21,423 nt of DNA from a virus (IMGVR_UViG_3300042898_001876:1-21423), one strand, 5' to 3'; shown: positions 12,356 to 19,532, counted from the first letter of the stretch. Notes: a model not told the origin generated them from the sequence alone. Program-made: numbers and translations.

Positions 12356-12363
12356 CAAAGATA
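12356..12363 (-). promoter_or_regulatory. -7 promoter element of the KilA-N gene
   Basis: The minus-strand TATCTTTG fits TAnnTTTG and lies about 18 nt before the ATG at 12337, leaving a short leader. No good -33 element is present at the expected distance, which suggests a regulated or weak promoter. Confidence 0.45.
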
Positions 12364-12410
12364 AATATATTATTCACTAAAAGAATATATTGATATAAAA
12401 TAAATTAACT

Positions 12411-12438
12411 TTAATTGTAATCAATTGAAAATCAATTG
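12411..12438. repeat. Operator-like repeats upstream of the KilA-N gene
   Basis: AATCAATTG occurs at 12419-12427 and 12430-12438, an 11-bp period that puts both copies on one face of the helix. A third AATTG half site lies just left (12413-12417). They fall 55-85 bp upstream of the KilA-N start element and after the exonuclease stop, where an activator or repressor site would be expected. The remaining bases between 12338 and 12450 are simple AT-rich sequence. Confidence 0.4.
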
Positions 12439-12450
12439 TAAGATGAATAT

Positions 12451-12987
12451 TTATTTCGTTAACTTATAGTAAAGTTGTCTTGTCATTCTTGCATCGTATA
12501 AAGCCCCATGCGCTTGTTTAGGGTCAAAAGGTATTCCCATTTGCTTGCAAATATTTTGAAGTGATAGCGACCCCAAAGAATGTCTTTCATCAATAAATTT
12601 ATTAGCAGCTAACACTAAAACATCTACACTATGAGAGTGAAAATAATCAGTATATTTCTTTTTAGCTGTCCACAAAAACTTATTAACATACTCTGTGTCA
12701 AACTTTTGAGAGTTAAACCCTATCATAGCCCCCTTCTGTCCTCTCAAGTCTTTTATTAATATCTTTACGGCTTCTTCGTGAGGAGTAAATCCCCTAAGTT
12801 CTTCTAATGTTATTTTGCAGAACTCTAATGTAACTGCATTTATAAGGTCATACTTTGAGGGTGCAATGTGAATTTCACGCTCTAATATTTCGCCATTATC
12901 GTATTCGATAATATAGCCTAATTGCCAAATAACCCCACCTCTGTCGGTTTTAAGGTCTGTTGTTTCTGTGTCTAAAAATACTTTCAT
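12451..12987 (-). CDS. DnaQ-like 3'-5' exonuclease (DEDDh)
   Basis: A 178-residue single-domain protein with all catalytic residues: D6 and E8 in FLDTETTD (Exo I), D97 in FNSQKFDTEYV (Exo II) and H160-x4-D165 in AHGALYDARMT (Exo III). The last closely matches the epsilon subunit of DNA polymerase III. It would remove nucleotides from 3' ends, for proofreading, recombination or end processing. No polymerase is present in the window, so it probably works with the host replisome or as a recombination nuclease. It overlaps the HNH-like gene by 4 nt. Confidence 0.9.
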   Translation of the reverse strand: MKVFLDTETTDLKTDRGGVIWQLGYIIEYDNGEILEREIHIAPSKYDLINAVTLEFCKITLEELRGFTPHEEAVKILIKDLRGQKGAMIGFNSQKFDTEYVNKFLWTAKKKYTDYFHSHSVDVLVLAANKFIDERHSLGSLSLQNICKQMGIPFDPKQAHGALYDARMTRQLYYKLTK

Positions 12988-13409
12988 TTTTCTTTTAATA
13001 ATTGTTCTTTAATATTGATACACTCTTCGTAAATCTTCATAGACTTTCTATCTCCCGTTTCCCACATTTGATGATGTTTAACGCATAGTATTTTATGATT
13101 AAGAATATTTGTATATAAAGCAGGATTAGCCCCCTTAGAAATGATGTGAGATACGTTTGCCCCAACGGGATATAATATCTCCTTTCCACATTCTTCACAA
13201 ATACATTTGCCTTTGTTTTTTACGATATTAATTCCGATAGCCATTCGGTAGTAGTTGTTGCTTTCTTTCATTTTAACCTTTCCTTTTTCCGATACTTTTT
13301 TTATTGGCTTTTTCGTGTCGTCAGGGTGGTGTCCTTTTAGGTATCCACTCTTCCAATAGTACCCCATTTGATTACATCCGCATTTGCAGAGTTTCTTTTT
13401 AAGTTCCAT
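12984..13409 (-). CDS. HNH-type zinc protein, putative endonuclease
   Basis: The protein has 141 residues. A first cysteine cluster (CKCGC, residues 8-12) with H27/H28 may bind zinc. The second half has C71-x2-C74 (CEEC), SHIISKG at 87-93, N102/N104 and C109-x2-HH112-113 (CVKHH), which is the order of an HNH nuclease fold with structural zinc. H88 would be the catalytic histidine. Phage HNH proteins nick or cut DNA in packaging, recombination or homing. Its location beside an exonuclease and a DUF1064 nuclease points to DNA processing. Confidence 0.65.
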   Translation of the reverse strand: MELKKKLCKCGCNQMGYYWKSGYLKGHHPDDTKKPIKKVSEKGKVKMKESNNYYRMAIGINIVKNKGKCICEECGKEILYPVGANVSHIISKGANPALYTNILNHKILCVKHHQMWETGDRKSMKIYEECINIKEQLLKEK

Positions 13410-13435
13410 ATTTTTAAAAAATAACCCAATGTGAA

Positions 13436-13475
13436 GGATTCGATACCTACATCTATTACGATTAACGTAACGCTT
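13436..13475. other. Small non-coding gap with an inverted repeat
   Basis: The 94-nt gap between the DUF1064-type gene and the HNH-like gene holds TTACG-ATTAA-CGTAA at 13456-13470, a 5-bp palindrome with a 5-nt centre. No promoter consensus or ORF fits. It may be an operator or a processing site. Confidence 0.3.
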
Positions 13476-13503
13476 ATCTTAGTTGAACAAAGGGTTAATA
13501 TTG

Positions 13504-13848
13504 TTAAAAGTCCTTATCGTAAACTTCCTTAATCTTGATACCATAATACGCTTGTACGCATTTCTTTTTTAAAGAATAGATAGCAGTTTTCATGCCCTTA
13601 CAATCCACATACTCCACTCTATTAGGATATTGCACTTCAAAGTCTAAAAGATATTTAAAGCAAGTAATACCATTGATGATAATTGGAAAAGGCACTTGTT
13701 CTTTAATACTTAGCACTTTATCGTTACCCTTTGCTTTGGTAAGTAAGTCTAAATGCTTTCTGTATCTCATCTCAAGTTTACTCATGTAAGTAACTCCTTT
13801 GAGGGTACGCTGCGACTTGGGGGCTATGTTGTACTTTCCTTTTCTCAT
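13504..13848 (-). CDS. DUF1064-type putative PD-(D/E)XK endonuclease
   Basis: A 114-residue protein with the family layout: KGVTYMSKLEMRYRKHLDLL (residues 18-36) with the acidic residue of the first helix, then D69 (YLLDFEVQY) and E79-x2-D82-x-K84 (EYVDCKG) as the metal-site core, then YGIKIKEV at the end. DUF1064 proteins are phage nucleases or Holliday-junction-resolvase-like proteins. In this position a role in recombination or replication-fork processing is likely. It overlaps the upstream small gene by 4 nt (ATGA). Confidence 0.72.
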   Translation of the reverse strand: MRKGKYNIAPKSQRTLKGVTYMSKLEMRYRKHLDLLTKAKGNDKVLSIKEQVPFPIIINGITCFKYLLDFEVQYPNRVEYVDCKGMKTAIYSLKKKCVQAYYGIKIKEVYDKDF

Positions 13849-14006
13849 CTTAATTTATCCAAACCTTTTTTTCTTAGAGTTTCTAAAACCTCGTCAATCT
13901 TATCTTGGGGTAGTTTTTTAACTTTTGGAATCCCAATCTTTTTGTAAACCCCATTTACTCTTGCCATACCTTTATTTTTAAGGTCGTTCATTGTCCATTT
14001 AGCCAT
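13845..14006 (-). CDS. Small basic protein, 53 residues
   Basis: The ORF fills the gap between two genes. It begins 2 nt after the preceding gene's stop and overlaps the DUF1064-type gene start by 4 nt (ATGA). The product is basic: MAKWTMNDLKNKGMARVNGV, then a K/P-rich middle and a helical end (DEVLETLRKKGLDKL). Similar short proteins appear beside phage nucleases, so it may assist the nuclease. Its function is not known. Confidence 0.6.
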   Translation of the reverse strand: MAKWTMNDLKNKGMARVNGVYKKIGIPKVKKLPQDKIDEVLETLRKKGLDKLR

Positions 14007-14008
14007 AA

Positions 14009-14194
14009 TTATCCTTTTATAAGCACCTCCAAAAGCTTACTTAAATCACATTTTAAATACTTCGCTATACTTTCGGTAGCTACTACTTTATCATCAGGAT
14101 TACTTGCGAGAATACGACTTATAGTTCTCCTTTGAGGTGGCGTGAGAAATTCTATGTGTTTGTTGATTAAAGGTATTACTTCTTTGGTTGTCAT
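14009..14194 (-). CDS. Unknown 61-residue helical protein
   Basis: The start at 14194 is preferred because its ATG overlaps the preceding stop by one base (TAATG); an ATG at 14206 also exists. The protein is helical with a possible HTH-like arrangement (PPQRRTISRILASNPDDKVV, then ATESIAKYLKCDLSKLLEVL). A DNA-binding or DnaA-accessory role is possible because it is two genes downstream of the DnaA-like gene. No family was recognised. Confidence 0.55.
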   Translation of the reverse strand: MTTKEVIPLINKHIEFLTPPQRRTISRILASNPDDKVVATESIAKYLKCDLSKLLEVLIKG

Positions 14195-14397
14195 TAGTCT
14201 ATCCAATTTTCTTTAAAAATAACTTCCTTGAAAAACCTTTTTTCAGAATCGCTATATTGCTCAAGGTTATCAATATCTTTCTTGTTCTTGTAGATAGATA
14301 TAATATCATTCCAAGCTGTTTTAAAAGCAACTCCTAAACATAGCATAGTGGGTATTGAAACCGATGCTATAATGATTATTTGGTAATAGTGTTTCAT
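14194..14397 (-). CDS. Small single-pass membrane protein
   Basis: A 67-residue protein with an N-terminal membrane helix (about residues 6-26, IIIIASVSIPTMLCLGVAF) and a charged C-terminal tail of about 40 residues, probably cytoplasmic (KNKKDIDNLEQYSDSEKRFF). It begins 5 nt after the DnaA-like gene. Its function is unknown. It belongs to the set of small membrane proteins scattered through the early operon. Confidence 0.6.
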   Translation of the reverse strand: MKHYYQIIIIASVSIPTMLCLGVAFKTAWNDIISIYKNKKDIDNLEQYSDSEKRFFKEVIFKENWID

Positions 14398-14402
14398 AAT
14401 TA

Positions 14403-14849
14403 CTAATCTAATAAATGTTTTGTTATTTCATACAAGGGCATAAGGTTATTATCTTTTACTTGCAAAAGGTCTTCTATTCCATCCCTTGCGTGAATTACGG
14501 TTGAATGGTCTTTATTACCTAGCTTCTTACCTATCCAAGCGAGAGAACCTATTCTCTTGCGATAGCAATAGTATGTTATGAGATGTCTTGATAAAACAAC
14601 TTCTCTCCTTCGGCTTTTAGAAAGAATATCTTGACGATAGACACCCGATGCTGCGGATACGGTTGAAAGAATATCTTCAAAAATAGTGTTAGAAATTTCC
14701 AATTCAGGATAATGCTTTACGGATGATTGAGAGTTTTCTATAATATCCATATAGTTGCTATAATCCTTCGTCATATCTTCTATGTTATACTTGTCTTGCA
14801 AATACTTGAAAAAGCCTTGCGCTTTAAAATCTGCCCTACGTTTTGTCAT
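14403..14849 (-). CDS. Stand-alone DnaA domain IV protein
   Basis: The C-terminal 95 of 148 residues match the DNA-binding domain of DnaA: ILSTVSAASGVYRQDILSKS, RRREVVLSRHLITYYCYRK, then the signature GNKDHSTVIHARDGIEDLL (DHSTVIHA, 114-121). There is no AAA+ ATPase domain, so it cannot initiate replication like DnaA but could bind DnaA boxes. It may compete with host DnaA or use host boxes for phage replication or regulation. The first 50 residues are not recognised. An AGGAGGAG sequence precedes the ATG, and the start overlaps the ATPase gene's end by 14 nt. Confidence 0.82.
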   Translation of the reverse strand: MTKRRADFKAQGFFKYLQDKYNIEDMTKDYSNYMDIIENSQSSVKHYPELEISNTIFEDILSTVSAASGVYRQDILSKSRRREVVLSRHLITYYCYRKRIGSLAWIGKKLGNKDHSTVIHARDGIEDLLQVKDNNLMPLYEITKHLLD

Positions 14850-16077
14850 ATTCTCCTCCTATAAACTCAATAGTTAATTTGTCTTGACCCCTTACAACGT
14901 GTTCCAACATAACTTGCCAATTATTCTTTTTGGCTATTTCTAAGATGTATTTAAGCCTATCGTTACCAATGCTCTCTCCATGCTCTAAACAGATGATACC
15001 TAATTCGGGATTTTGAGCCATCTTCATTTTAAAGCCAAGTTCTATAATCTCACTTGTAGCCATACTATTGATATGTACGGGAGTTCCTTTATAAACCAAA
15101 CCCTCTTCATCAAAAGAAAGCCCATCTACGATAGGGTCTAAAGACTTAACACATTCTTGTAGTTCGTGTCTTTTAGTTTCAATCCTAACGGTATAGTTAC
15201 CCGCTTCTTCTTTTAGCTTTTCTACTTCGGCAACCTTTTTCTTTTGTTCGGCTGCCTGATGAGCTATTTTATTATGCTCGCTGATAGTATCAAATTGAGA
15301 TGTAATAGTTCCAATATCTACCTTCTTGTTGGTAAATAGCCATTTCTCCGCAATATCAATATCTGTTTTATCTTTCTCACACTTAGCCATTAAAGCAGCT
15401 ATTTCTTCTTCCCACTTAGCTATATTCTGTTTGCGTGTTACTATTGAGTTTGTGGCTCTATCCCACATATCGTTAATCTTATTAGCCTTCTCAAGTTCGT
15501 ACTGAATTTCAGCAGCATCTTTAGGCTTGATGTCTAAGTCTTTGCCGAAAAGGGGACTCTCTTTGATAAAGCCCTCCAAAGTTTTTATTTTAGAATTAAC
15601 ACCTGCCCTGTCTTCAAACTCTGCTTTAATATCGTGTTCAATTCGTGCCATCCATTCGATAACCTCTTGAGGCATCATATTCTTATAGATAAGAACTTGC
15701 TCTTTACGTCCCTTTTCTGTTTCGGATAGTTTAACGAACTCATCAATATCAAAGTCAATCTTACCCACGATAGCAGCGATAGCAGACTTGCTACTATCTT
15801 TCATACCATCGCACTCAACTACTACTTTTGTTTTACCATCTTTTAACTCTAAAGAGAAAACATATTGCTTTCCATCTTTATCAGCCCAAACGTGTCCACT
15901 TCCGTTAGTGTTGGGGGGAATAGCGTTCTTACTACCTAAAGCGGCTTCTATGAACTGCATGAGGGTTGATTTCCCCATGCCGTTCTCGCCTTTTATCCAT
16001 ATATTTTGACCATCAATCTTTAAATCAATGTCTTTAAGTTTCTTAAACTCTTTAATCTTTACTCTCTGAATTTTCAT
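14836..16077 (-). CDS. RecF/SMC-like ATPase with coiled coil
   Basis: A 413-residue protein. The N-terminus (IQRVKIKEFKKLKDIDLKI) and Walker A GENGMGKST at 30-38 are those of RecF/SbcC-type ABC ATPases. The middle (about 120-310) is a charged coiled coil. Near the C-terminus a beta-strand plus GIICLEHGESIGNDRLKYIL stands where Walker B and the signature are expected, with a degenerate sequence. Phage relatives act in DNA recombination or replication and sometimes partner a nuclease. Here the nuclease could be the DUF1064, HNH or DnaQ-type protein a few genes away. Confidence 0.8.
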   Translation of the reverse strand: MKIQRVKIKEFKKLKDIDLKIDGQNIWIKGENGMGKSTLMQFIEAALGSKNAIPPNTNGSGHVWADKDGKQYVFSLELKDGKTKVVVECDGMKDSSKSAIAAIVGKIDFDIDEFVKLSETEKGRKEQVLIYKNMMPQEVIEWMARIEHDIKAEFEDRAGVNSKIKTLEGFIKESPLFGKDLDIKPKDAAEIQYELEKANKINDMWDRATNSIVTRKQNIAKWEEEIAALMAKCEKDKTDIDIAEKWLFTNKKVDIGTITSQFDTISEHNKIAHQAAEQKKKVAEVEKLKEEAGNYTVRIETKRHELQECVKSLDPIVDGLSFDEEGLVYKGTPVHINSMATSEIIELGFKMKMAQNPELGIICLEHGESIGNDRLKYILEIAKKNNWQVMLEHVVRGQDKLTIEFIGGEYDKT

Positions 16078-16171
16078 GTTCTATTTGTTTAAGTTGTTCG
16101 ATTTCTGCATTAGTGAGCAATGATTGCTCGTACTCCCTCTGTTCGAGGGCTAAGTCTTTTGTACTAATCAT
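16052..16171 (-). CDS. Small acidic protein, 39 residues
   Basis: The ORF fills most of the gap between the SSB-like gene and the ATPase gene, overlapping the latter by 26 nt. The peptide is helical and rich in E and Q (LEQREYEQSLLTNAEIEQL). The spacing to neighbours supports it, but no family is recognised and the overlap is fairly long. Confidence 0.45.
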   Translation of the reverse strand: MISTKDLALEQREYEQSLLTNAEIEQLKQIEHENSESKD

Positions 16172-16183
16172 AATTGTTAAATT

Positions 16184-16849
16184 TTAAAACGGTAAATCTT
16201 GAATTGAATCCATGAAGTCTTCGCTTGCTTCGTTCTTAGCTTTTTGGTTTTCTATTACACGTTCTCTTTGTGTAGGTACATCTGTTGTGCCTTTAACCAA
16301 GTTTACGATTTTAGTAGTAAATACATTTTCGTAGAACTCTCTTGTTTCAGAATCGTCATACACTTGTATCCCATCTTTTAACATAGGCTTACCACTCGGT
16401 AATGTTACCGCTAACCTTTTAGGTGCTTCACTAGGTTGGAAAGCCCACGCCATTTTCTGCCCTTCATTTTCAATAAAAGCATTTCCATAGTGTTTGCCAT
16501 CTTTTGACGACTTGTAAACTTTAATCTTTAACTCCCCAAGTGTGTGTGCTAACGATGATAATGTGTTGATAATAGAGTAGGTAATAGAATTGTGTGTCAT
16601 CTCAATCTGTGAGATTTCATCTCCATCTGCTAACTTAATCTTAAAGATGTTTTGTTTAGCACCTTGATACTCTTTGACAGCTATTTCAGCACCTACGAGG
16701 CTACCCGATATAGTATCAAATGTTTCTGTAATTTGCCACTTGTCATTTACTTTCTCGTAAAATCCGAAATGTGGTTTGTTTGTTTCATCAGCCTTTGCTT
16801 TAAGGGAATAAAACTTGATTTGCTTTGAGTTACTGTTACTTGCTCCCAT
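16184..16849 (-). CDS. Probable single-stranded DNA-binding protein
   Basis: A 221-residue, largely beta-rich protein whose last residues are acidic and end DFMDSIQDLPF. This is the acidic tip with a final P-F characteristic of bacterial and phage SSBs, which recruits other replication proteins. A typical OB-fold signature could not be confirmed by eye, so SSB is an inference from this tail, length and position beside replication and recombination genes. It has its own promoter element and heads the block that includes the ATPase and DnaA-like genes. Confidence 0.6.
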   Translation of the reverse strand: MGASNSNSKQIKFYSLKAKADETNKPHFGFYEKVNDKWQITETFDTISGSLVGAEIAVKEYQGAKQNIFKIKLADGDEISQIEMTHNSITYSIINTLSSLAHTLGELKIKVYKSSKDGKHYGNAFIENEGQKMAWAFQPSEAPKRLAVTLPSGKPMLKDGIQVYDDSETREFYENVFTTKIVNLVKGTTDVPTQRERVIENQKAKNEASEDFMDSIQDLPF

Positions 16850-16872
16850 TGTTTGTTTATTAAATTGTTTAA

Positions 16873-16880
16873 CAAATGTA
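16873..16880 (-). promoter_or_regulatory. -7 promoter element of the SSB-like gene
   Basis: The minus-strand TACATTTG fits TAnnTTTG and lies 23 nt before the ATG. No -33 TTG stands at the usual distance. Confidence 0.45.
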
Positions 16881-16927
16881 ATTAATTATTTATAGAAAAC
16901 TATTGTTTTTGAAAGTTTAATTGAAAT

Positions 16928-17092
16928 TTAATCTATTACTCCTTCGCCATTACAAGTATTGCAAACAGCTATATCTGAATGTTCTTTACATTCGTAGCAT
17001 ATTAGCATATCTGAATCAATACTTGCTCCGCAGCAATCAGATACTATATCTTCGCTACCCTCGCAGTCGGGGCATATTTTTATTTTTTCCAT
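16928..17092 (-). CDS. DnaJ-type zinc-finger microprotein
   Basis: This short gene lies between the SSB-like gene and a hypothetical gene. The 54-residue product has CPDCEG (7-12), CC at 20-21, CYEC (32-35) and CNTCNGEG (44-51). Four cysteine pairs and the C-x2-C-x-G-x-G pattern resemble the zinc domain of DnaJ. With four pairs it should bind two zinc ions. It could be a chaperone-like accessory or a nucleic-acid-binding protein; there is no J domain. Confidence 0.65.
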   Translation of the reverse strand: MEKIKICPDCEGSEDIVSDCCGASIDSDMLICYECKEHSDIAVCNTCNGEGVID

Positions 17093-17109
17093 TGTTATTT
17101 TATTAAAGT

Positions 17110-17319
17110 TTAATAATCCATATCACTCTCGAAGCTAAAAGAAACATAAACTCTACTTTCTGAAAACTCAGAGTACAATTCATATATCTTACTTCTAAAG
17201 AACTCTATATTTTCTTTTTCTTCGTCCTTGTGAAAGGGGCAATCAAGTACCCACGTTTGAGATTGAATACCGACAGAGGGGTCGCCAATATCATGTACTA
17301 TACATTTTTCTTGTTCCAT
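17110..17319 (-). CDS. Unknown 69-residue acidic protein
   Basis: An acidic soluble protein, with C6 and H9 near the start and C27 and H30 (CPFH) further on that could together bind a metal. The end is beta-like (RVYVSFSFESDMDY). It lies 17 nt upstream of the DnaJ-type zinc gene and 4 nt after the preceding gene. No family recognised. Confidence 0.55.
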   Translation of the reverse strand: MEQEKCIVHDIGDPSVGIQSQTWVLDCPFHKDEEKENIEFFRSKIYELYSEFSESRVYVSFSFESDMDY

Positions 17320-17323
17320 AGTT

Positions 17324-17554
17324 TTAGTTTTTTATAATTTGATTTTGAAAGAACAAGGGCAAAGACTCTTTGTTCGTAATAACATATCCTTTAGTGTTAG
17401 CGAATATTATAGCTTCTTGGAGGTCTTTACACTTGATGGTTTTTTCGGGGGTTTTAATAATAGCCCTACTACCTATTTTAATTATTTCTGCTTGCATCAT
17501 TACAAATGGATTTATGGTTATACTACCATTACAAATTTGATTTAATTTTTTCAT
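17324..17554 (-). CDS. Unknown 76-residue protein
   Basis: A basic, probably alpha/beta protein; the middle (EIIKIGSRAIIKTPEKTIKC followed by DLQEAIIFANTKGYVI) looks like a small two-strand, one-helix fold. It is separated by 23 nt from the methyltransferase stop upstream and 4 nt from the gene downstream. No catalytic pattern or membrane segment is seen. Confidence 0.55.
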   Translation of the reverse strand: MKKLNQICNGSITINPFVMMQAEIIKIGSRAIIKTPEKTIKCKDLQEAIIFANTKGYVITNKESLPLFFQNQIIKN

Positions 17555-17577
17555 ATTTTTTGTGTTTGTTTTAGTTT

Positions 17578-19053
17578 TTAAATTTTTTCAGGCAATACCT
17601 CTCCTTTTATTTTGGCATACGCTCTGTTAAGTTTTTCCCAAATTTTTTCATCTTTAAATTTAAGGTGCATTGTGCTTTTCTTAAACAACTTGAACTCAAA
17701 GAACTCCCAATCGTACCATGTGTTAGGTTCAAATTGATTATATCTTAATATCTTATCTCCGTACCCTGTATTTCTATCGCTCGAAACCCTATGTCCTTTC
17801 TCGGTCAAATAACCCTCTTCATTCTTATCGCAGTTAGCGTATTCAATGCTCATCATTTTATCGTGGTTAGTTCCCGTTATATTACAGATAACTTTGATTA
17901 AGTCTTCTATCTTCTCAAAGTTGATTCCATATCCTTTTACCCTCAAACCTCTTACATAGCTTGGTTCTGCTATATAATCAACGATAAACTTTTTATTCAG
18001 CATATATCCGCTATTGGTTTTCCATCCTTCAACGCCATATCTATTTTCGTGTGTATGCTGTGTGAATTTGTCAATAGCTTCAACGAGTGCCTTGTTAAAA
18101 GTTTGGTCTTTAGTACCCACGATAATATCAAACATCTTATAAATGTTTTTAACCGTAAAGGGGATGTTAGATTGATGTTCAACAAAATTGTTAATATCTT
18201 TCATAACTCCGCTTGTAAGATATTTGTTTAAATTCATTTTATCAAAGATGTACTTCCAAGACTTTTTTTGCAGATGTTTAGAAAAATCGGATTTAGTAAC
18301 AACCGTTTTATCGTAAGCAACAGAATAAGAAAACCCATTACCCATACCTACGGGGCTGCAAAGGCTTGTCATTCTAGCGTTAATAACAGAAAACTCGTCA
18401 TAGCATTTAATAGCACCCATGTAAGAATTAACAAGGCTTTGAACTTCATTGTATTTCATTATGCCGTTACTTCCTGCTGTTTCAGGTTCAGCATCCATGT
18501 AAAAGCCTTCAAAGTTTGTACTTTGATTGGTAACGGGTTTGTAAAGTTTAATACAAGATACACTTACGTTTGTTTTTCTTTCGGCTGTGCTAAAACATTC
18601 GCCTAAGCTAACAGAGTTACCATAAGAACTTATAAGCGTACCTATTTCGCTTTGTCTTCCCCAATGACTTATACTATCTGAATTGCATAAACTTATTATC
18701 TCGCACCCATCAGGGGCAACATTCCAAGCGTGTAATATATGTTTTTTAGATTCTGAAAAAGGAGGATTCATAACAATTTGAGTTATGTGGCTTATTTCTT
18801 CACCCGTTACCTTTAAGAAATCATTTTTAATGAATGTTGCCTTTGGCTTGCAGATAGTTGCTAAATCTTCGTTTATCTCACAGAAAGAAATATTTGCAGC
18901 ACCATGTAATTTAAGGTAGGTTATGATGTTACCCTTCCCTGCACTCGGCTCAAGTACCGTATGCCCTACACAATCAATTTGCATAAGGTCAAGGACTTTG
19001 GAGGGGGTGGGGTACATATCCTCGTGAAATATGTTACTATATTTGCCTTCCAT
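17578..19053 (-). CDS. DNA adenine methyltransferase fused to DUF4942
   Basis: The protein has 491 residues. The N-terminal domain (about 1-190) has EPSAGKGN (35-42, AdoMet site) and NPPF (96-99, catalytic), in the I-then-IV order of class-gamma N6-adenine enzymes. The C-terminal part (about 200-490) matches the DUF4942 region often fused to phage methyltransferases, ending in WYDWEFFEFKLFKKSTMHLK. It probably methylates phage DNA against host restriction. It is unlike the other two methyltransferases in motif order. Its start overlaps the coiled-coil gene's end by 17 nt. Confidence 0.85.
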   Translation of the reverse strand: MEGKYSNIFHEDMYPTPSKVLDLMQIDCVGHTVLEPSAGKGNIITYLKLHGAANISFCEINEDLATICKPKATFIKNDFLKVTGEEISHITQIVMNPPFSESKKHILHAWNVAPDGCEIISLCNSDSISHWGRQSEIGTLISSYGNSVSLGECFSTAERKTNVSVSCIKLYKPVTNQSTNFEGFYMDAEPETAGSNGIMKYNEVQSLVNSYMGAIKCYDEFSVINARMTSLCSPVGMGNGFSYSVAYDKTVVTKSDFSKHLQKKSWKYIFDKMNLNKYLTSGVMKDINNFVEHQSNIPFTVKNIYKMFDIIVGTKDQTFNKALVEAIDKFTQHTHENRYGVEGWKTNSGYMLNKKFIVDYIAEPSYVRGLRVKGYGINFEKIEDLIKVICNITGTNHDKMMSIEYANCDKNEEGYLTEKGHRVSSDRNTGYGDKILRYNQFEPNTWYDWEFFEFKLFKKSTMHLKFKDEKIWEKLNRAYAKIKGEVLPEKI

Positions 19054-19240
19054 ATTCTATTATTTTAAATTCTTGTAAATGTTTATTAAACTCTTTTAAC
19101 CTATCAACATTATAACTAAATCGGCTGCAATTATGATAGTCTAAACTTTCGCATATACTATATATTTCGTCCGACAATTCTATTGTTAGTATTTCTACCT
19201 TTTGTTGTAAGTCTTTAATTTTTTGTTGATTCGTTTCCAT
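19037..19240 (-). CDS. Coiled-coil protein, 67 residues
   Basis: The first half (NQQKIKDLQQKVEILTIELS) has clear heptads, and the second half (CESLDYHNCSRFSYNVDRLK) is helical. It sits immediately before the methyltransferase gene, which it overlaps by 17 nt, and 1 nt after the preceding stop. It may be an accessory peptide. Function not recognised. Confidence 0.55.
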   Translation of the reverse strand: METNQQKIKDLQQKVEILTIELSDEIYSICESLDYHNCSRFSYNVDRLKEFNKHLQEFKIIEYGRQI

Positions 19241-19241
19241 A

Positions 19242-19532
19242 TTAGCTTAGTATAAATTTTTGTTGGTTTAAATTAGGGTACACTATCTTGAGGAAGCTTT
19301 CAATCTTCATGCTTTCCTTTTGAGTTTCGGGCATTACTACTATGTAGCCATGTTCGGATAATTTTTCAGCCATTTCATCTAAGAAGTATTTATGATTAGT
19401 TGGCGTTAACTGCTTTTCAATTTCATCAATAATCTCTTGCGTATCAAAGTTTAATACTTTTTCAACAGCTTGCGTAAGCGTAAGTTCTTGTTCTTCTACT
19501 TTAGGTATTGGTATTTGTTTTTTAGTTTTCAT
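19242..19532 (-). CDS. Unknown 96-residue helical protein
   Basis: A charged helical protein with no membrane segment or cysteine. The middle (QEIIDEIEKQLTPTNHKYFL) and the later beta-like VVMPETQKESM suggest a small alpha/beta fold. It starts 2 nt after the membrane microprotein stop. Function unknown. Confidence 0.55.
   Translation of the reverse strand: MKTKKQIPIPKVEEQELTLTQAVEKVLNFDTQEIIDEIEKQLTPTNHKYFLDEMAEKLSEHGYIVVMPETQKESMKIESFLKIVYPNLNQQKFILS

Noticed and set aside
13855-13863. Possible DnaA box TTATCCAAA
   Set aside because: It has one mismatch to the box consensus, stands alone and lies within a coding region, as expected by chance.
18268-18606. 112-codon plus-strand ORF
   Set aside because: It is antisense to the methyltransferase-DUF4942 gene, whose motifs are clear in the other strand.
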